A stretch of DNA of 64,000 nucleotides from Pseudacidovorax sp. (GCF_017991995.1 NZ_JAGOPN010000003.1:1-64000); one strand, 5' to 3'; numbered from the stretch's first letter, positions 23,901 through 34,936 are shown. Made by a program: numbers and translations. The notes: generated by a model from the sequence alone, not told the origin.

Positions 23901-24875
23901 TCAGCCACCGTCTGGTGTCACCGGATGCCCCGCAGTGGCCTCGAGTGCCAGCACCAGGGCGGAATGGTCCGACTGGCCATGACCGAGCGCCGCACAGGCA
24001 TTCATCAGCTGCGCCGCACCCGCCGTCTGCGGCAGGGCAACGCCCAGGCTGCGGGCGCTTTGCATCGCGAGGTTCAGGTCCTTCTGATGCAGGGCGATGC
24101 GAAAGCCGGGGGCGAAGCTGCGGTTGATCATGCGATCGCCATGCACCTCCAGGATGCGGCTGGCCGCGAAGCCACCCATCAGCGCCTGCCGCACCTTGGC
24201 CGGATCGGCGCCGGCCTTGCTGGCGAAGACCAGGGCTTCGGCCACGGCAGCGATGTTGAGCGCCACGATGATCTGGTTGGCCACCTTGGTGATCTGGCCG
24301 GCGCCCACCTCGCCCACACGCGTCACGTTCCTGCCCATGGTGTGCAGTAAGGGCCGCACGTCCTCGAACACCGCCTCGTCCCCGCCGCACATGATGGTGA
24401 GGCTGGCGGCCTTGGCACCGACCTCACCGCCGGAGACGGGCGCGTCGACATAGCCGGCACCCAGGGCCGCGATGCGGCGGGCGAAGTCCTGCGTGGCGAT
24501 GGGGTCGATGGAGCTGCAGTCGACCACCGTCTTGCCTGCGCCGCCACTGCAGTCGCGGGTTGCGTCGGCCAGGCCCTCGGCCACGCCGTGTTCGCCGAAC
24601 AGCACCTTCTCCACGTCGGGCGTGTCCGGCACCATGAGGAAGATCACTTCGGCTTGGCGCGCCACCTCGGCGGCGCTGGCGAAGGCCTCGGCCCGGCCGG
24701 CAAGGGCGGCCGGCACCTGGCCGCGGGTGTGGACGAAGAGCGTGTGGCCGGCAGCGGCGAGGTGGCCAGCCATGGGCGCTCCCATGATGCCGAGGCCGAT
24801 GAAGCCGATGCGGCGCGGTGCGGTGGGGGCGTTGCGGGCGCCGGTGCTGGTGTCGGTCGAGGTATGGGCGTTCAT
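23901..24875 (-). CDS. glxR: Tartronate semialdehyde reductase (2-hydroxy-3-oxopropionate reductase)
   Basis: The 324-residue protein is a 3-hydroxyisobutyrate dehydrogenase-family enzyme. It has GFIGLGIMGAPMAGHLAAAGH for NAD(P) binding, DAPVSGGEVGAKAASLTIM for substrate binding, and the catalytic Lys in GAGQITKVANQIIV. It reduces tartronate semialdehyde, made by Gcl, to glycerate. It starts at ATG 24875 with GGAG upstream. A short Thr/Ser-rich N-terminal extension of about 20 residues precedes the Rossmann fold. It is the last gene of gcl-hyi-glxR. Confidence 0.92.
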   Translation of the reverse strand: MNAHTSTDTSTGARNAPTAPRRIGFIGLGIMGAPMAGHLAAAGHTLFVHTRGQVPAALAGRAEAFASAAEVARQAEVIFLMVPDTPDVEKVLFGEHGVAEGLADATRDCSGGAGKTVVDCSSIDPIATQDFARRIAALGAGYVDAPVSGGEVGAKAASLTIMCGGDEAVFEDVRPLLHTMGRNVTRVGEVGAGQITKVANQIIVALNIAAVAEALVFASKAGADPAKVRQALMGGFAASRILEVHGDRMINRSFAPGFRIALHQKDLNLAMQSARSLGVALPQTAGAAQLMNACAALGHGQSDHSALVLALEATAGHPVTPDGG

Positions 24876-24916
24876 GAGGGTCGTCTCCGTCGAAGTGCTT
24901 GCGCGATCCGTGCGGC

Positions 24917-25696
24917 TCAGGCGGTCAGTGCGCTGATCCAGTCCAGCCCTTCCTGCGTGCTGGCGCGGGGCTTGTATTCGCAGCCGATCCAGCCTCCATA
25001 GCCCAGCGCGTCGATGTGCTGGAACAGCCATTGGTAGTTGATCTCGCCCGTGCCGGGCTCGCCGCGGCCCGGGTTGTCGGCCACCTGGATGTGGCCGATG
25101 CGGTCCAGGTGCCGGCCGAGGGTGTTGGTCAGCTCGCCTTCCATGCGCTGGGCGTGATAGACGTCGTACTGGATGCGTAGGTTGGGCTCCCCCACCTGGT
25201 CGAGCAGGGCCAGCGCCTGATCGGTCCGGGTAAGGGCGAAGCCGGGAATGTCGAAGTGGTTGATGGGCTCGACCAGCAGCCGCAGCCCGGCGGTGTCGAG
25301 TGCGCGGACGGCGAAGCGAAGGTTGTCAACCAGCACGGGCTGCCCGTCGGCAAGCGTCGCTCCTTCGGGCAGCTTGCCCACCAAGCAGTTCAGCTGCGGG
25401 CAGCCCAACGTCTTGGCATAGCCGATGGCGCGGCCGACGCCGTCGCGGAACTCGGCCACACGGTCCGGGTGGCAGGCGATGCCGCGCTCGCCCGCCGCCC
25501 AGTCGCCGGCCGGCAGGTTGTGCAGCACCTGCACGAGCCCGTGGGCGCGCAGGGCCTCGGCCAGTTCGCGGGCCTCGAAGTCGTAGGGGAAGAGGTATTC
25601 CACCCCTTCGAAGCCGGCGCGGGCGGCGGCCTCGAAGCGCTGCAGGAAGGGCAACTCGGTGAACAGCATGGTGAGGTTGGCGGCGAAGCGGGGCAT
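24917..25696 (-). CDS. hyi: Hydroxypyruvate isomerase
   Basis: The 259-residue TIM-barrel protein shows MPRFAANLTMLFTELPFLQRF, GFEGVEYLFPYDF, LLVEPINHFDIPGF and IGHIQVADNPGRGEPGTGEINY, which are hallmarks of Hyi. It interconverts hydroxypyruvate and tartronate semialdehyde in the cytosol. The E in VEPIN and the D/H/E set form the metal and catalytic centre expected of the family. I chose ATG 25696 because the 24 upstream codons look non-native. It follows gcl by 93 bases and precedes glxR by 41, so they are one operon. Confidence 0.93.
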   Translation of the reverse strand: MPRFAANLTMLFTELPFLQRFEAAARAGFEGVEYLFPYDFEARELAEALRAHGLVQVLHNLPAGDWAAGERGIACHPDRVAEFRDGVGRAIGYAKTLGCPQLNCLVGKLPEGATLADGQPVLVDNLRFAVRALDTAGLRLLVEPINHFDIPGFALTRTDQALALLDQVGEPNLRIQYDVYHAQRMEGELTNTLGRHLDRIGHIQVADNPGRGEPGTGEINYQWLFQHIDALGYGGWIGCEYKPRASTQEGLDWISALTA

Positions 25697-25789
25697 GGCG
25701 GTCTCTTGTTTTCGGAATGGGACGGTGCTCAGCAGGCGTGAATGAATCCGGCATGGCCGAGCGGCCATGGCGAGTTCGCTCGCACCTTC

Positions 25790-27583
25790 TCAATCGAGCA
25801 TGGCGACGGCAAGTGCCGTGGGTGCGTCGGCCAGGCCCTCGGCCAGCGGTTCGAACTCGCGGATGGCGTCGATCTCGGTGCCCATGGCGATGTTGGTCAC
25901 GCGCTCCAGCATCACCTCGATCACCACCGGCACGCGGTGCTCGGCCATCAACGCTTCGGCCTGGTCGAACGCGGGCTGCATCTCCTCGGGCCGCTGCACG
26001 CGGATGGCCTTGCAGCCCAGGCCTTCGACCACCTTCTTGTGGTCCACGCCGTAGTGCCGCTCGATGCCGGCATCGGGCGCGGCATTGATGTTCTCGAAGC
26101 CCAGCTGCACGCAGTAGTCCATGTCGAAGCCGCGCTGCGCCTGCCGGATCAGGCCCAGGTAGCTGTTGTTGACCACGATGTGGAGGTAGGGCAGCTTGAA
26201 CTGCGCGCCCACCGCCAGTTCCTCGACCATGAACTGGAAGTCGTAGTCGCCCGACAGCGCCACCACGCGGCGCGACGGATCGGCGGCGCGCACGCCCAGT
26301 GCGGCCGGCACCGTCCAGCCCAGCGGGCCGGCCTGGCCGCAGTTGATCCAGTGCCGCGGCTGGTAGACATGCAGGAACTGCGCGGCCGCGATCTGCGACA
26401 GGCCGATGGTGCTGACGTAGCAGGTCTCGCGGTCGAAGTGCCGGTTCATGCACTGGTAGACGCGCTGCGGCTTCATCGGCACCTCGGCGAAGTCGGTCTT
26501 GCGCAGCATCGTGCGCTTGCGCTCGCGGCATTCGGCGGCCCAGGCACCGCGGTCGGGCAGGCGGCCCTCGGCCTTCATGGCCTCGGCCACCTCGACGAAC
26601 AGGGCCAGTGCGGCGCCGGCGTCCGAGACGATGCCGAAGTCGGGCATGAACACGCGGCCGATCTGCGTGGGCTCGATGTCCACATGCACGAAGGTGCGGC
26701 CGTGGGTGTAGACGTCCACCGAGCCGGTGTGCCGGTTGGCCCAGCGGTTGCCGATGCCCAGCACGAAGTCGCTGGCCAGCAGGGTGGCGTTGCCGTAACG
26801 GTGGCTGGTCTGCAGGCCGCACATGCCGGCCATCAGCGGATGGTCGTCGGGAATGGCGCCCCAGCCCATGAGCGTGGGAATGACCGGCACGCCGGTCAGC
26901 TCCGCCAGGCGCACCAGCAGCGCGCTGGCATCGGCGTTGACGACGCCGCCGCCGGCCACGATCAGCGGCCGCTCGGCCGCGTTGAGCATGGCCAGGGCCT
27001 TCTCGATCTGGGCCCGCGTGGCGGCCGGCTTGTAGGGCGGCAGCGGCGCGTAGGTGTCGATGTCGAATTCGATCTCGGCCATCTGCACATCGAAGGGCAG
27101 GTCGATCAACACGGGGCCGGGCCGGCCCGAGCGCATCAGGTGGAAGGCCTGCTGGAAGACCTGCGGCACCTGGGCCGGCTCGCGCACGGTGACGGACCAC
27201 TTGGTCACCGGCTTGGCGATGGACTCGATGTCCACCGCCTGGAAATCCTCCTTGTACAGGCGGGCACGCGGCGCCTGGCCGGTGATGCACAGGATCGGGA
27301 TGGAATCGGCCCATGCCGAATAGAGCCCCGTGATCATGTCGGTGCCCGCCGGTCCCGAGGTGCCGATGCACACGCCGATGTTGCCGGCCACCGCGCGGGT
27401 GTAGCCCTCGGCCATGTGCGAGGCGCCTTCCACATGCCGCGCCAGGATGTGGCCGATGCCGCCATGGGCGCGCAGCGCGGCATACAGCGGATTGATGGCG
27501 GCGCCGGGCACACCGAAGGCCTGCACGATGCCCTCGCGCTCCATCACCAGCACGGCGGCCTGGGCCGCGGTCATTCTTGCCAT
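25790..27583 (-). CDS. gcl: Glyoxylate carboligase (tartronate-semialdehyde synthase)
   Basis: The 597-residue ThDP enzyme condenses two glyoxylate molecules to tartronate semialdehyde and CO2. It follows E. coli Gcl almost block for block. It keeps the hallmark V51 ([17 protein letters not shown]) where other ThDP enzymes have the catalytic Glu. The ThDP-binding [18 protein letters not shown] motif and the FAD-binding middle domain are present. AGGAG lies before the ATG at 27583. First gene of the glyoxylate operon. Glyoxylate could come from purine or allantoin breakdown or from glycolate; a phosphoglycolate phosphatase is encoded at 39665. Confidence 0.96.
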   Translation of the reverse strand: MARMTAAQAAVLVMEREGIVQAFGVPGAAINPLYAALRAHGGIGHILARHVEGASHMAEGYTRAVAGNIGVCIGTSGPAGTDMITGLYSAWADSIPILCITGQAPRARLYKEDFQAVDIESIAKPVTKWSVTVREPAQVPQVFQQAFHLMRSGRPGPVLIDLPFDVQMAEIEFDIDTYAPLPPYKPAATRAQIEKALAMLNAAERPLIVAGGGVVNADASALLVRLAELTGVPVIPTLMGWGAIPDDHPLMAGMCGLQTSHRYGNATLLASDFVLGIGNRWANRHTGSVDVYTHGRTFVHVDIEPTQIGRVFMPDFGIVSDAGAALALFVEVAEAMKAEGRLPDRGAWAAECRERKRTMLRKTDFAEVPMKPQRVYQCMNRHFDRETCYVSTIGLSQIAAAQFLHVYQPRHWINCGQAGPLGWTVPAALGVRAADPSRRVVALSGDYDFQFMVEELAVGAQFKLPYLHIVVNNSYLGLIRQAQRGFDMDYCVQLGFENINAAPDAGIERHYGVDHKKVVEGLGCKAIRVQRPEEMQPAFDQAEALMAEHRVPVVIEVMLERVTNIAMGTEIDAIREFEPLAEGLADAPTALAVAMLD

Positions 27584-27694
27584 GAGTGGTCTCCTCGTTC
27601 GATGGACCGCACTCTAGGAAGGGCAGGGCGAACGCAGAAGACGCCGGCCGGCGATAAGCGCTATTCCGCCAGCGAATGGCGTGGCAGGCGCGGG

Positions 27695-27731
27695 CGAAGA
27701 AAAGCCGCGCAGGCGCAGGGCCGGCGCGGCT
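27695..27731 (-). terminator. Rho-independent terminator of ppc
   Basis: Stem agccgcgc (27703-27710) with gcgcggct (27724-27731). On minus it is followed by TTTTCTTC. It lies just past the ppc stop and ahead of the gcl leader. Confidence 0.7.
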
Positions 27732-27757
27732 GTGGAAGGGCGCGGCGCGCCGGAGTG

Positions 27758-30619
27758 TCAGCCCGTGTTGCGCAGCCCCGCTGCCACCCCGTTGATCGAC
27801 AGGTGAATGCCGCGCTGCAGCCGCTCGCTGCCGTCGCCGCCGCGAAAGCGCCGCATCAGCTCGACCTGCAGGTGGTGCAGCGGGTCGATGTAGGGGAAGC
27901 GGTGGCGCACCGAGCGCTGCAGCTCGGCATTGCCCTCCAGCCGCTGCTTCGCGCCGGTGATGAGCGTGAGCGCATCGGAGGTGCGGCGCCATTCGGCCTC
28001 GATCATCGAGAACACCTTCTGGCGCAGCTTGCGCTCGCCCACCAGCTCGGCATAGCGCGCGGCCAGCTGCAGGTCGCTCTTGGCCAGCACCATGTCCATG
28101 TTGGACAGCAGCGTGCGGAAGAAGGGCCACTGGGCATACATCTTCTGCAGCAGCGCCTCACGCTCCTTGCGCCCAGCCACGTCCTTGGCTTCGCCCAGGA
28201 ATGCCTGGATCGCGCTGCCGAAGCCGTACCAGCCGTTGATGGTCAGGCGGCACTGGCCCCAGCTGAAGCTCCAGGGCACGGCGCGCAGGTCCTCGATGTT
28301 GCGTTTGGGATTGCGCGAGGCCGGACGCGAGCCGATGTTGAGTTCGGCGATCTCGCGGATCGGCGTGGAGCCGAAGAAGTAGTCGACGAAGCCGGGCGTC
28401 TCGTAGACCAGCGCGCGGTAGGCGTCCATGCTGGCCTGCGAGATGGTCGACGCGGCATTGATGAAGGCCGTGGGCGCGGACTTGGTGGAGCCGAGGAAGG
28501 TGGCCTCCAGCGTGGCCGCGACCAGCGTCTCCAGGTTGCGCCGCCCGATCTCGCGGTTGGCGTACTTGGAGCCGATCACCTCGCCCTGCTCGGTGAGCCG
28601 CAACTGACCGCGCACGGTGCCGGGCGGCTGCGCCAGGATGGCCTGGTAGCTGGGGCCGCCGCCGCGGCCGACGGTGCCGCCGCGGCCGTGGAACATGCGC
28701 AGGCGGATGCCGTCCTTCTGGCCCTCGTTCATCTCGTCGAACAGCTTCACCAGCGCCATGCCGGCGCGGTAGAGCTCCCAGTTGCTGGTGAAGATGCCAC
28801 CGTCCTTGTTGCTGTCGCTGTAGCCCAGCATGATGTCCTGCTCGCCACCTGAGCGCTGGATCATGGCGCGCACGCCGGGCAGCTCGTAGACGGCGCGCAC
28901 GATGGGCGCCGCATTGCGCAGGTCGGCGATGGTCTCGAACAGCGGCACGACGATCAGGTCGCACACCGCGTCCTCCTGCAGCGTGCCGCGCAGCAGGCCC
29001 ACTTCCTTCTGCAGCACCATGGCCTCGAGCAGGTCGCTCACCGTCTCGGTGTGGCTGATGATGTAGTGGCGGATGGCGGCGCGGCCGTAGCGGCGGTGCG
29101 ACTCCAGCGCCTGCTGGAAGATCGCCACCTCGCTCACCGTGAGCGGCTGGTAGCTGGCGCCGGGCACGCGCAGCGGGCGCGCGTCGTTGAGCAGCCTGAG
29201 CAGCAGCGTCTGTTTGTCCTCTTCGGCCAGCTCGGCATAGGCGGGCTCGAGGCGGGCCACCTTGAGCAGGTCGGCGATCACGGCCTCGTGCTTGTCGGAA
29301 CTCTGGCGCAGGTCCACCGTGGCCAGGTGGAAGCCGAAGACCTCCACCGCGCGCATCAGTGGGCGCAGGCGCTGGTCGAGCAGCACGCTGCCGTGCTTGT
29401 CGATCAGCGATTCCTCGATGGTGCGCAGGTCGGCCAGGAACTCCTCGGCCGACTTGTAGGGGTTCTGCGGCGCCACGGCATGGCGCGCGGCGACACCGCC
29501 GGTCAGGTCGCGCAGTGTGGCGGCCAGGCGGGCATAGATGCCGGTCAGCGCGCGGCGGTAGGGCTCGTCGTGGCGGTGCTCGTTGGGGTCGGGCGAGGCC
29601 TCGGCCAGGGCCTGCATCTCCACCGTCACATCGACCAGCGTGGCGGACATCGACAGCTCGCCGCCCAGGTAATGCACCTCGGTCAGGTAGTGGCGCAGGA
29701 CCAGCTCGCACTGGCGGCGCAGGGCGTATTCGAGCGTCTCGGCCGTGACGTTGGGGTTGCCGTCGCGGTCGCCGCCGATCCACTGGCCCATGCGGAAGAA
29801 GGAGGCGATGTGCTCCGCGCCCAGGGCCTTTTCCAGCGTCGCATAGACCTTGGGGATCTCGCGCAGAAAGGTGGCTTCATAGTAAGAGAGCGCGTTCTCG
29901 ATCTCGTCGGCCACGGTGAGCTTGGTGAAGCGCAGCAGCCGCGTCTGCCACAGCTGCACGACGCGGGTGCGCAGCAGGGCCTCGTTCTCTTCGAGCTCGC
30001 GCGGCGTGAGCGTGTCCTTCTGGCCGGCGAACAGGACCTGGCGCTGCCGGATCTCGTCGCGGGCCGTCAGCAGCTGGGCGATGCCGCGCTCGGCATCGAG
30101 GATGGACTTGCGCTGCACCTCGGTCGGGTGGGCGGTGAGCACCGGCGACAGGTAGCTGTGCGCCAGCGTGCCCACCACCTCGTCCGCCGAGACGCCGGCC
30201 TTGCGGATGCGGGCCAGGGCCACGTCCAGGCTGCCGTCGATGGCTTCGCCGGCGCGCTCGGCCTCGGTCCGCCGACGGATCAGGTGGCGGTCCTCGGCCA
30301 GGTTGGCCAGGTGGCTGAAGTAGGTGAAGGCGCGGATCACCTGCACGGTCTGCGCCGCCGACAGGCCCTTGAGCAACTGCTTGAGCGCCCGGTCGGCCGA
30401 GTGGTCCGCGTCGCGGCGGAAGGCCACCGACAGCGTGCGCACCTTCTCGACCAGATCGAAACTGTCCTTGCCCTCCTGCTCGCGGATGACGTCGCCCAGG
30501 ATGCGGCCCAGCAGCCGGATGTCTTCGATCAGGGGGGCATCGTCGGGGCCCTTGCGCAAGGGCGGGGCGATGGTGTCGCCGGGCTTCTTCGTGCTCTTCG
30601 TCCGGTTGGCGGGCGGCAT
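27758..30619 (-). CDS. ppc: Phosphoenolpyruvate carboxylase
   Basis: The 953-residue protein adds bicarbonate to PEP to make oxaloacetate, refilling the TCA cycle. Catalytic and binding blocks are intact: [13 protein letters not shown] with the active His, [55 protein letters not shown], and the C-terminal end [11 protein letters not shown]. The length is slightly above the E. coli enzyme owing to an N-terminal extension of about 30 basic residues. It stands alone, divergent from hemC, with its own terminator. Confidence 0.97.
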   Translation of the reverse strand: MPPANRTKSTKKPGDTIAPPLRKGPDDAPLIEDIRLLGRILGDVIREQEGKDSFDLVEKVRTLSVAFRRDADHSADRALKQLLKGLSAAQTVQVIRAFTYFSHLANLAEDRHLIRRRTEAERAGEAIDGSLDVALARIRKAGVSADEVVGTLAHSYLSPVLTAHPTEVQRKSILDAERGIAQLLTARDEIRQRQVLFAGQKDTLTPRELEENEALLRTRVVQLWQTRLLRFTKLTVADEIENALSYYEATFLREIPKVYATLEKALGAEHIASFFRMGQWIGGDRDGNPNVTAETLEYALRRQCELVLRHYLTEVHYLGGELSMSATLVDVTVEMQALAEASPDPNEHRHDEPYRRALTGIYARLAATLRDLTGGVAARHAVAPQNPYKSAEEFLADLRTIEESLIDKHGSVLLDQRLRPLMRAVEVFGFHLATVDLRQSSDKHEAVIADLLKVARLEPAYAELAEEDKQTLLLRLLNDARPLRVPGASYQPLTVSEVAIFQQALESHRRYGRAAIRHYIISHTETVSDLLEAMVLQKEVGLLRGTLQEDAVCDLIVVPLFETIADLRNAAPIVRAVYELPGVRAMIQRSGGEQDIMLGYSDSNKDGGIFTSNWELYRAGMALVKLFDEMNEGQKDGIRLRMFHGRGGTVGRGGGPSYQAILAQPPGTVRGQLRLTEQGEVIGSKYANREIGRRNLETLVAATLEATFLGSTKSAPTAFINAASTISQASMDAYRALVYETPGFVDYFFGSTPIREIAELNIGSRPASRNPKRNIEDLRAVPWSFSWGQCRLTINGWYGFGSAIQAFLGEAKDVAGRKEREALLQKMYAQWPFFRTLLSNMDMVLAKSDLQLAARYAELVGERKLRQKVFSMIEAEWRRTSDALTLITGAKQRLEGNAELQRSVRHRFPYIDPLHHLQVELMRRFRGGDGSERLQRGIHLSINGVAAGLRNTG

Positions 30620-30723
30620 GCAGGACTCTCCTCTTCGCAGTGGTTGTGGTGTGCGCCATCAGTCGTTGCTGCGGCGCAACATGCTAGCATCCGCGACCCA
30701 GCAAACCACGCGGAGACCGCTCT

Positions 30724-31635
30724 GTGAGCCACATCGTGATCGCCACCCGCGAAAGCCGCCTTGCCCTGTGGCAGGCCGAGCATGTGCGGGACCTGCTGCA
30801 AGAACAGGGCCACACGGTCGAACTGCTGGGCATGACCACCCGCGGCGACCAGATCCTGGACCGCACGCTCAGCAAGGTCGGCGGCAAGGGCCTGTTCGTC
30901 AAGGAACTCGAGCTCGCGCTGGAAGAAGGCCGCGCCGACATCGCCGTCCATTCGCTCAAGGACGTGCCGATGGAACTGCCCGAAGGCTTCGAACTCGCGG
31001 CCGTTCTCGAACGCGAGGATGCGCGCGATGCCTTCGTCTCTCCCACGTACGCCCGGCTGGACGACCTGCCCGAGGGGGCCGTCATCGGCACCTCCAGCCT
31101 GCGGCGCACCGTGCTGCTGCGCGCACTGCGGCCCGACCTGCGCATCGAGCCGCTGCGCGGCAACCTCGACACCCGGCTGCGCAAACTGGATGAAGGGCAC
31201 TATGCCGCGATCGTGCTGGCCGCTGCCGGTCTGATGCGCCTGGGCCTGGCCTCGCGCATCCGCACTGTCTTCGAGCCCGAACAGATGCTGCCGGCCGCTG
31301 GACAGGGAGCGCTGGGCATCGAGATCCGTGCCGACCGGCCCGACCTTCGCGACGCCCTGGCTCCGCTGGTGGACATGACGACCTGGCGCCGTGTGGCGGC
31401 CGAGCGCGCGGTGAGCCGGGCGATGGGCGGCAGCTGCTCCATGCCGCTGGCCGCCTTCGTGCAGGACCTCGGCGACGGGCGGCTGCATGTGCGTGCCGCC
31501 TGGGGCGATGCGGAGCAGCCAGGTGCGCTGGTGCGGGCCGAGCTGACCGATGTCGCCACCGACCTCGCTGCGGCCGAGGCCCTGGGCACCGAGGCGGCAC
31601 GGCGTCTGCAGGCCGGCGGTGCCCGGCTCGGCTGA
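30724..31635 (+). CDS. hemC: Hydroxymethylbilane synthase (porphobilinogen deaminase)
   Basis: The 303-residue enzyme polymerises four porphobilinogen units. It starts at GTG 30724, with GGAG eight bases upstream. C238 in [13 protein letters not shown] is the residue that carries the dipyrromethane cofactor. D80 in HSLKDVP is the expected catalytic Asp. Arg-rich substrate-binding blocks ([17 protein letters not shown]) are present. It opens the hemC-hemD-hemX-hemY run, divergent from ppc. Confidence 0.97.
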   Translation: MSHIVIATRESRLALWQAEHVRDLLQEQGHTVELLGMTTRGDQILDRTLSKVGGKGLFVKELELALEEGRADIAVHSLKDVPMELPEGFELAAVLEREDARDAFVSPTYARLDDLPEGAVIGTSSLRRTVLLRALRPDLRIEPLRGNLDTRLRKLDEGHYAAIVLAAAGLMRLGLASRIRTVFEPEQMLPAAGQGALGIEIRADRPDLRDALAPLVDMTTWRRVAAERAVSRAMGGSCSMPLAAFVQDLGDGRLHVRAAWGDAEQPGALVRAELTDVATDLAAAEALGTEAARRLQAGGARLG

Positions 31636-31677
31636 GCGGCACTGGCGCCCGCGGCCCGAGCGCTGTCCTGCCCTGCC

Positions 31678-32436
31678 ATGACTGCGGCGCCGTCGCTGAT
31701 CGTCACGAGGCCTGAGCCCGAGGCCACGCGCTGGACCGAGGCGCTGCGCGCGCGGGGCATCGATGCACACGCCTTGCCGCTGATCGAGATCGCGCCGCTC
31801 GCCGGTGCCATCGCCTGGCCTGTGGGCACGCCGCCGCAGGCCTTGATGTTCGTGAGCGCCGCCGCCGTGCGGCACTTCTACACCGCCCGGCCGCCCGAGG
31901 CCGTCGCCACCTGCCGTTGCTGGGCCACCGGCCCCGGCACGGCCCGCGCGCTGGCCGAAGCCGGTGTGGATGCGACCCGCATCGACCAGCCGCCCGCCGA
32001 AGGTCCCTTCGACTCGGAATCGCTGTGGGCCCGCGTCCATGACCAGGTCGGGCCGGGCGCCTGCGTCTGGTTGGTGCGCGGTGCCGATGCCCAGGGCCGC
32101 GCCGCGGGCCGCGACTGGCTCTCGCGCCAGATCGAGGCCACAGGGGGCGTGGCCGTGCAACTGCCCGTCTACCGTCGGCTGGCGCCCGTGCTCGGCGACG
32201 CGGGTGCCCGGATCGTGCAGGCCGGCATTGAGGGCGGGGCGACCTGGCTGTTCAGCAGCTCGGAGGCCGTGGGCAACCTGCGTGGCCTGGTGCCCCAGGC
32301 CGACTGGTCGCGCGCCGCAGCCCTGGCCACGCACGAGCGCATCGCCCAGGCCGCGCGCGATGCCGGCTTCGGCCTTGTCCGCGTGGTGCCGCCCGATCTG
32401 GACGCCGTGGCCGCGTCGATAGAATTCCCGCGATGA
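31678..32436 (+). CDS. hemD: Uroporphyrinogen-III synthase
   Basis: The 252-residue protein closes hydroxymethylbilane to uroporphyrinogen III. HemD is poorly conserved in sequence. Here the assignment rests on the start LIVTRPEPEATRWTEALRARGIDAHALPLIEI, the central WLVRGADAQGRAAGRDWL block, and the place directly after hemC. Its stop overlaps the next start (ATGA). Confidence 0.9.
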   Translation: MTAAPSLIVTRPEPEATRWTEALRARGIDAHALPLIEIAPLAGAIAWPVGTPPQALMFVSAAAVRHFYTARPPEAVATCRCWATGPGTARALAEAGVDATRIDQPPAEGPFDSESLWARVHDQVGPGACVWLVRGADAQGRAAGRDWLSRQIEATGGVAVQLPVYRRLAPVLGDAGARIVQAGIEGGATWLFSSSEAVGNLRGLVPQADWSRAAALATHERIAQAARDAGFGLVRVVPPDLDAVAASIEFPR

Positions 32437-33518
32437 GCGCACCCCCCGCGACCGACGACACCGTCACCGATCCCGTCGCGCGACCCCTGGCCCCCGTTCC
32501 CCCATCTCCCGTGCCCGCCCCCGGCGCCGTGCTGGTGGTGCGGCTGGCCTTTGGCGCCATTACCCTCGCGGCGCTGGTCGCCATCGTCATGGCCGCCATG
32601 CTGTGGCAGAAGGTGGGCGGCATGCAGGAGCAACTGGCGCGCCAGAGCGCCGACGCCACGCGCCAGGCCACCGAGGCCCGTACCCTGGCCCGCGAAGCGC
32701 AGGAGACGGTGCGCGCCGCCGATGCCCGCGTGGCGCTGCTCGAAACCCGCCTGGCCGAGGTCAGCCTTCAGCGCGCGCAGGTCGAAGAGGCGCTGCAGAG
32801 CCTGTCGCGCTCGCGCGACGAAAGCCTGCTGGTGGACATCGACGCCGCCCTGCGGCTGGCACTGGAACAGGCCCAGGCCACCGGCAACGTGCAGCCGCTG
32901 CTGGCCGCCTTGAAGGCCAGCGACCAGCGCATCGTGCGCGCCAGCCAGCCCCGGCTGCAGCCCGTGCAGCGTGCCATCCAGCGCGATGCCGACCGCATCC
33001 GCGCCACGGCTAGTGGCGACGGCGGCGAGGCCCTGTCGCGGCTCGACGACCTGCTCAAGGGCGTGGACGAACTGCCCGTCATGAACGCGCTGGCGCCGCG
33101 CGGCAACCGCGCCGCGAGCGACGGCTGGGCCAACGAGGCCGTGCCGGCCGACGCGCCCTGGTGGCAGCGCATCCTGCTGGGCGTGCGCAACGAGGTGCGC
33201 TCGCTGATCCGCGTTTCGCGCATCGACCGGCCCGAATCGGTGCTGCTCGCTCCCGACCAGACCTACTTCCTGCGCGAGAACCTCAAGCTCAAGCTGCTGA
33301 GCGCCCGGCTGGCCCTGCTGGCCGGCCAGGTGGCGCCGGCACGGGCCGAGCTGGCTGGCGTGACGGCCTCGCTCAACCGCTACTTCGACCCCGCCTCGCG
33401 CCGCGTGCAGGCCGCGGCCACGCAGCTGCAGCAGGTGCAGGCGCTGGTGCGCGCCGCCGAGCCGCCGCGCATCGACGACACCCTCACGGCCCTGGCCGCC
33501 GTGTCCGCGGGGCGCTGA
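32433..33518 (+). CDS. hemX: HemX-like membrane protein (annotated uroporphyrinogen-III C-methyltransferase)
   Basis: The 361-residue protein has a Pro/Ala-rich cytosolic start, one membrane helix at about 33-56 and a long Ala/Gln/Arg-rich periplasmic coil. It belongs to the HemX family found after hemD; despite the database name it has no methyltransferase motif. It is thought to act with HemY at the membrane in tetrapyrrole flow, but the role is not settled. Overlapping start with hemD and four bases to hemY mark a coupled operon. Confidence 0.88.
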   Translation: MSAPPATDDTVTDPVARPLAPVPPSPVPAPGAVLVVRLAFGAITLAALVAIVMAAMLWQKVGGMQEQLARQSADATRQATEARTLAREAQETVRAADARVALLETRLAEVSLQRAQVEEALQSLSRSRDESLLVDIDAALRLALEQAQATGNVQPLLAALKASDQRIVRASQPRLQPVQRAIQRDADRIRATASGDGGEALSRLDDLLKGVDELPVMNALAPRGNRAASDGWANEAVPADAPWWQRILLGVRNEVRSLIRVSRIDRPESVLLAPDQTYFLRENLKLKLLSARLALLAGQVAPARAELAGVTASLNRYFDPASRRVQAAATQLQQVQALVRAAEPPRIDDTLTALAAVSAGR

Positions 33519-33522
33519 GGTC

Positions 33523-34797
33523 ATGCGCGCGGCCGTCTGGCTCCTGGTGCTCTTCGCGGTCGCGGCCGCGGTGGCGCTGTTCGCGGGCAACAACCAGGGC
33601 ATCGTCACCGTCTTCTGGCCGCCCACGCGGGTGGACCTGTCGCTCAACTTCGCGCTGCTGTTGCTGATCCTCGTGTTCATGCTGCTGTATGGCGCGTTGC
33701 GCGCGCTGCAGGCGCTGTTCTCGTTGCCCGTGCAGGCGCGCCAGTGGCGGTTGCAGCAGAAAGAGCGCAATCTGCACGCGGCCCTGCTGGACTCTGTGGT
33801 GCAGCTGCTGGCCGGCCGCTTCACCCGCGCGCGCAAGTCGGCGCTGGCGGCGCTGGCGCAGGAGCATGTGCTGGCCGGGCTGGACGCCCGGCTGCCCCAG
33901 TCGCAGCAGGTGCGGGTGTTGGCCCACCTGATGGCCGCCGAGAGTGCCCAGGCGCTGCAGGACCGCGCGGCGCGCGACGCCCATCTGCAGCATGCCCTGA
34001 ACGAGGGCCGCGACCGCGGCGGCATGTCCGCCGAGACACGCGACGGCGTGCAGCTGCGCTCGGCCCGCTGGGCCCTGGAAGATCGCAATGCCGTGGCCGC
34101 GCTGGACCGCCTGGCCGAATTGCCGCAGGGCGTGCAGCGTCGCACGCTGGCACTGCGCCTGCGGCTGAAGGCCACGCGCCTGTCGGGCCGCACGCAGGAT
34201 GCGCTCGACACTGCGCGTCTGCTGGCCAAGCACCGTGCCTTCTCGGAAGACGGTGCGCGCAGCATCGTGCGTGGCCTGGCGCTGGAACTGGTTGGCCAGG
34301 CGCACGACCCGGCCCAGTTGATGCGTGCCTGGAGCGAACTGGACCCGGCCGAGCGCGCCATCCCCGAGGTGGCCATCCAGGCGGCCCAGCGCATGGTGGT
34401 GCTGCGCGGCGACCTTGCGATGGCGCGGGCCTGGCTGCTGCCGGTGTGGGAGCGCTCGCTGGCCCAGCCCGACGCGCTCAGCGACAGTCAGCGTGCCAAG
34501 CTCGTGCGTGCGCTGGAGGCGGGGCTCGACACGGTCGATCCCGAATGGCTGGCCCGCATCGAAGGCGCCCAGCGCGCCCAGCCGCGCGATGCGCACTTGC
34601 AGTACCTGGCCGGCATGGCCTGCATGAAGCGGCAGCTCTGGGGCAAGGCGCAGCAATTGCTGACCCAGGCCGGCTTGGGCCAGCAGGACGCGGAACTGCA
34701 TCGCCGTGCCTGGGTGGCCGTTGCCCAGCTCGCCGAGCAGCGCGAGGATGCCGAGCAGGCCCTGATGGCCTGGAAGCGGGCCGCGCAGGGCGGCTGA
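33523..34797 (+). CDS. hemY: HemY-family TPR membrane protein
   Basis: The 424-residue protein has two N-terminal membrane helices (about 3-20 and 42-60) and a helical, TPR-like cytosolic or periplasmic body rich in Ala, Leu and Arg. The region LPVQARQWRLQQKERNLHAALLDSVVQLLAGRFTRARK is typical of proteobacterial HemY. It should not be confused with protoporphyrinogen oxidase HemY of Bacillus. It is the last gene of the hem run, followed by a bidirectional terminator. Confidence 0.9.
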   Translation: MRAAVWLLVLFAVAAAVALFAGNNQGIVTVFWPPTRVDLSLNFALLLLILVFMLLYGALRALQALFSLPVQARQWRLQQKERNLHAALLDSVVQLLAGRFTRARKSALAALAQEHVLAGLDARLPQSQQVRVLAHLMAAESAQALQDRAARDAHLQHALNEGRDRGGMSAETRDGVQLRSARWALEDRNAVAALDRLAELPQGVQRRTLALRLRLKATRLSGRTQDALDTARLLAKHRAFSEDGARSIVRGLALELVGQAHDPAQLMRAWSELDPAERAIPEVAIQAAQRMVVLRGDLAMARAWLLPVWERSLAQPDALSDSQRAKLVRALEAGLDTVDPEWLARIEGAQRAQPRDAHLQYLAGMACMKRQLWGKAQQLLTQAGLGQQDAELHRRAWVAVAQLAEQREDAEQALMAWKRAAQGG

Positions 34798-34899
34798 AAA
34801 GGCCAGGGCGCGTTCGAGGACAGCCGGTGTCTTCGGCCCCCGGGCGGTGTCGTTCGGGCTCGGGTCCGGCATCTCCCGATGACCGGCCGACTCCCATGC

Positions 34900-34936
34900 A
34901 AAAGGCCCGTGGTTTGCGCCACGGGCCTTTTGCTTT
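34900..34936. terminator. Bidirectional terminator between hemY and rne
   Basis: aaaaggcccgtgg (34900-34912) and ccacgggcctttt (34919-34931) form a perfect 13-bp stem with a 6-base loop. T-rich bases follow on plus (gcttt), and the A run gives T's on minus. It serves both convergent genes. Confidence 0.85.

Noticed and set aside
25742-28852. A 1036-codon open frame on plus over gcl and ppc
   Set aside because: It overlaps two strongly conserved enzymes on the other strand and has His/Gly/Val-rich shadow composition.
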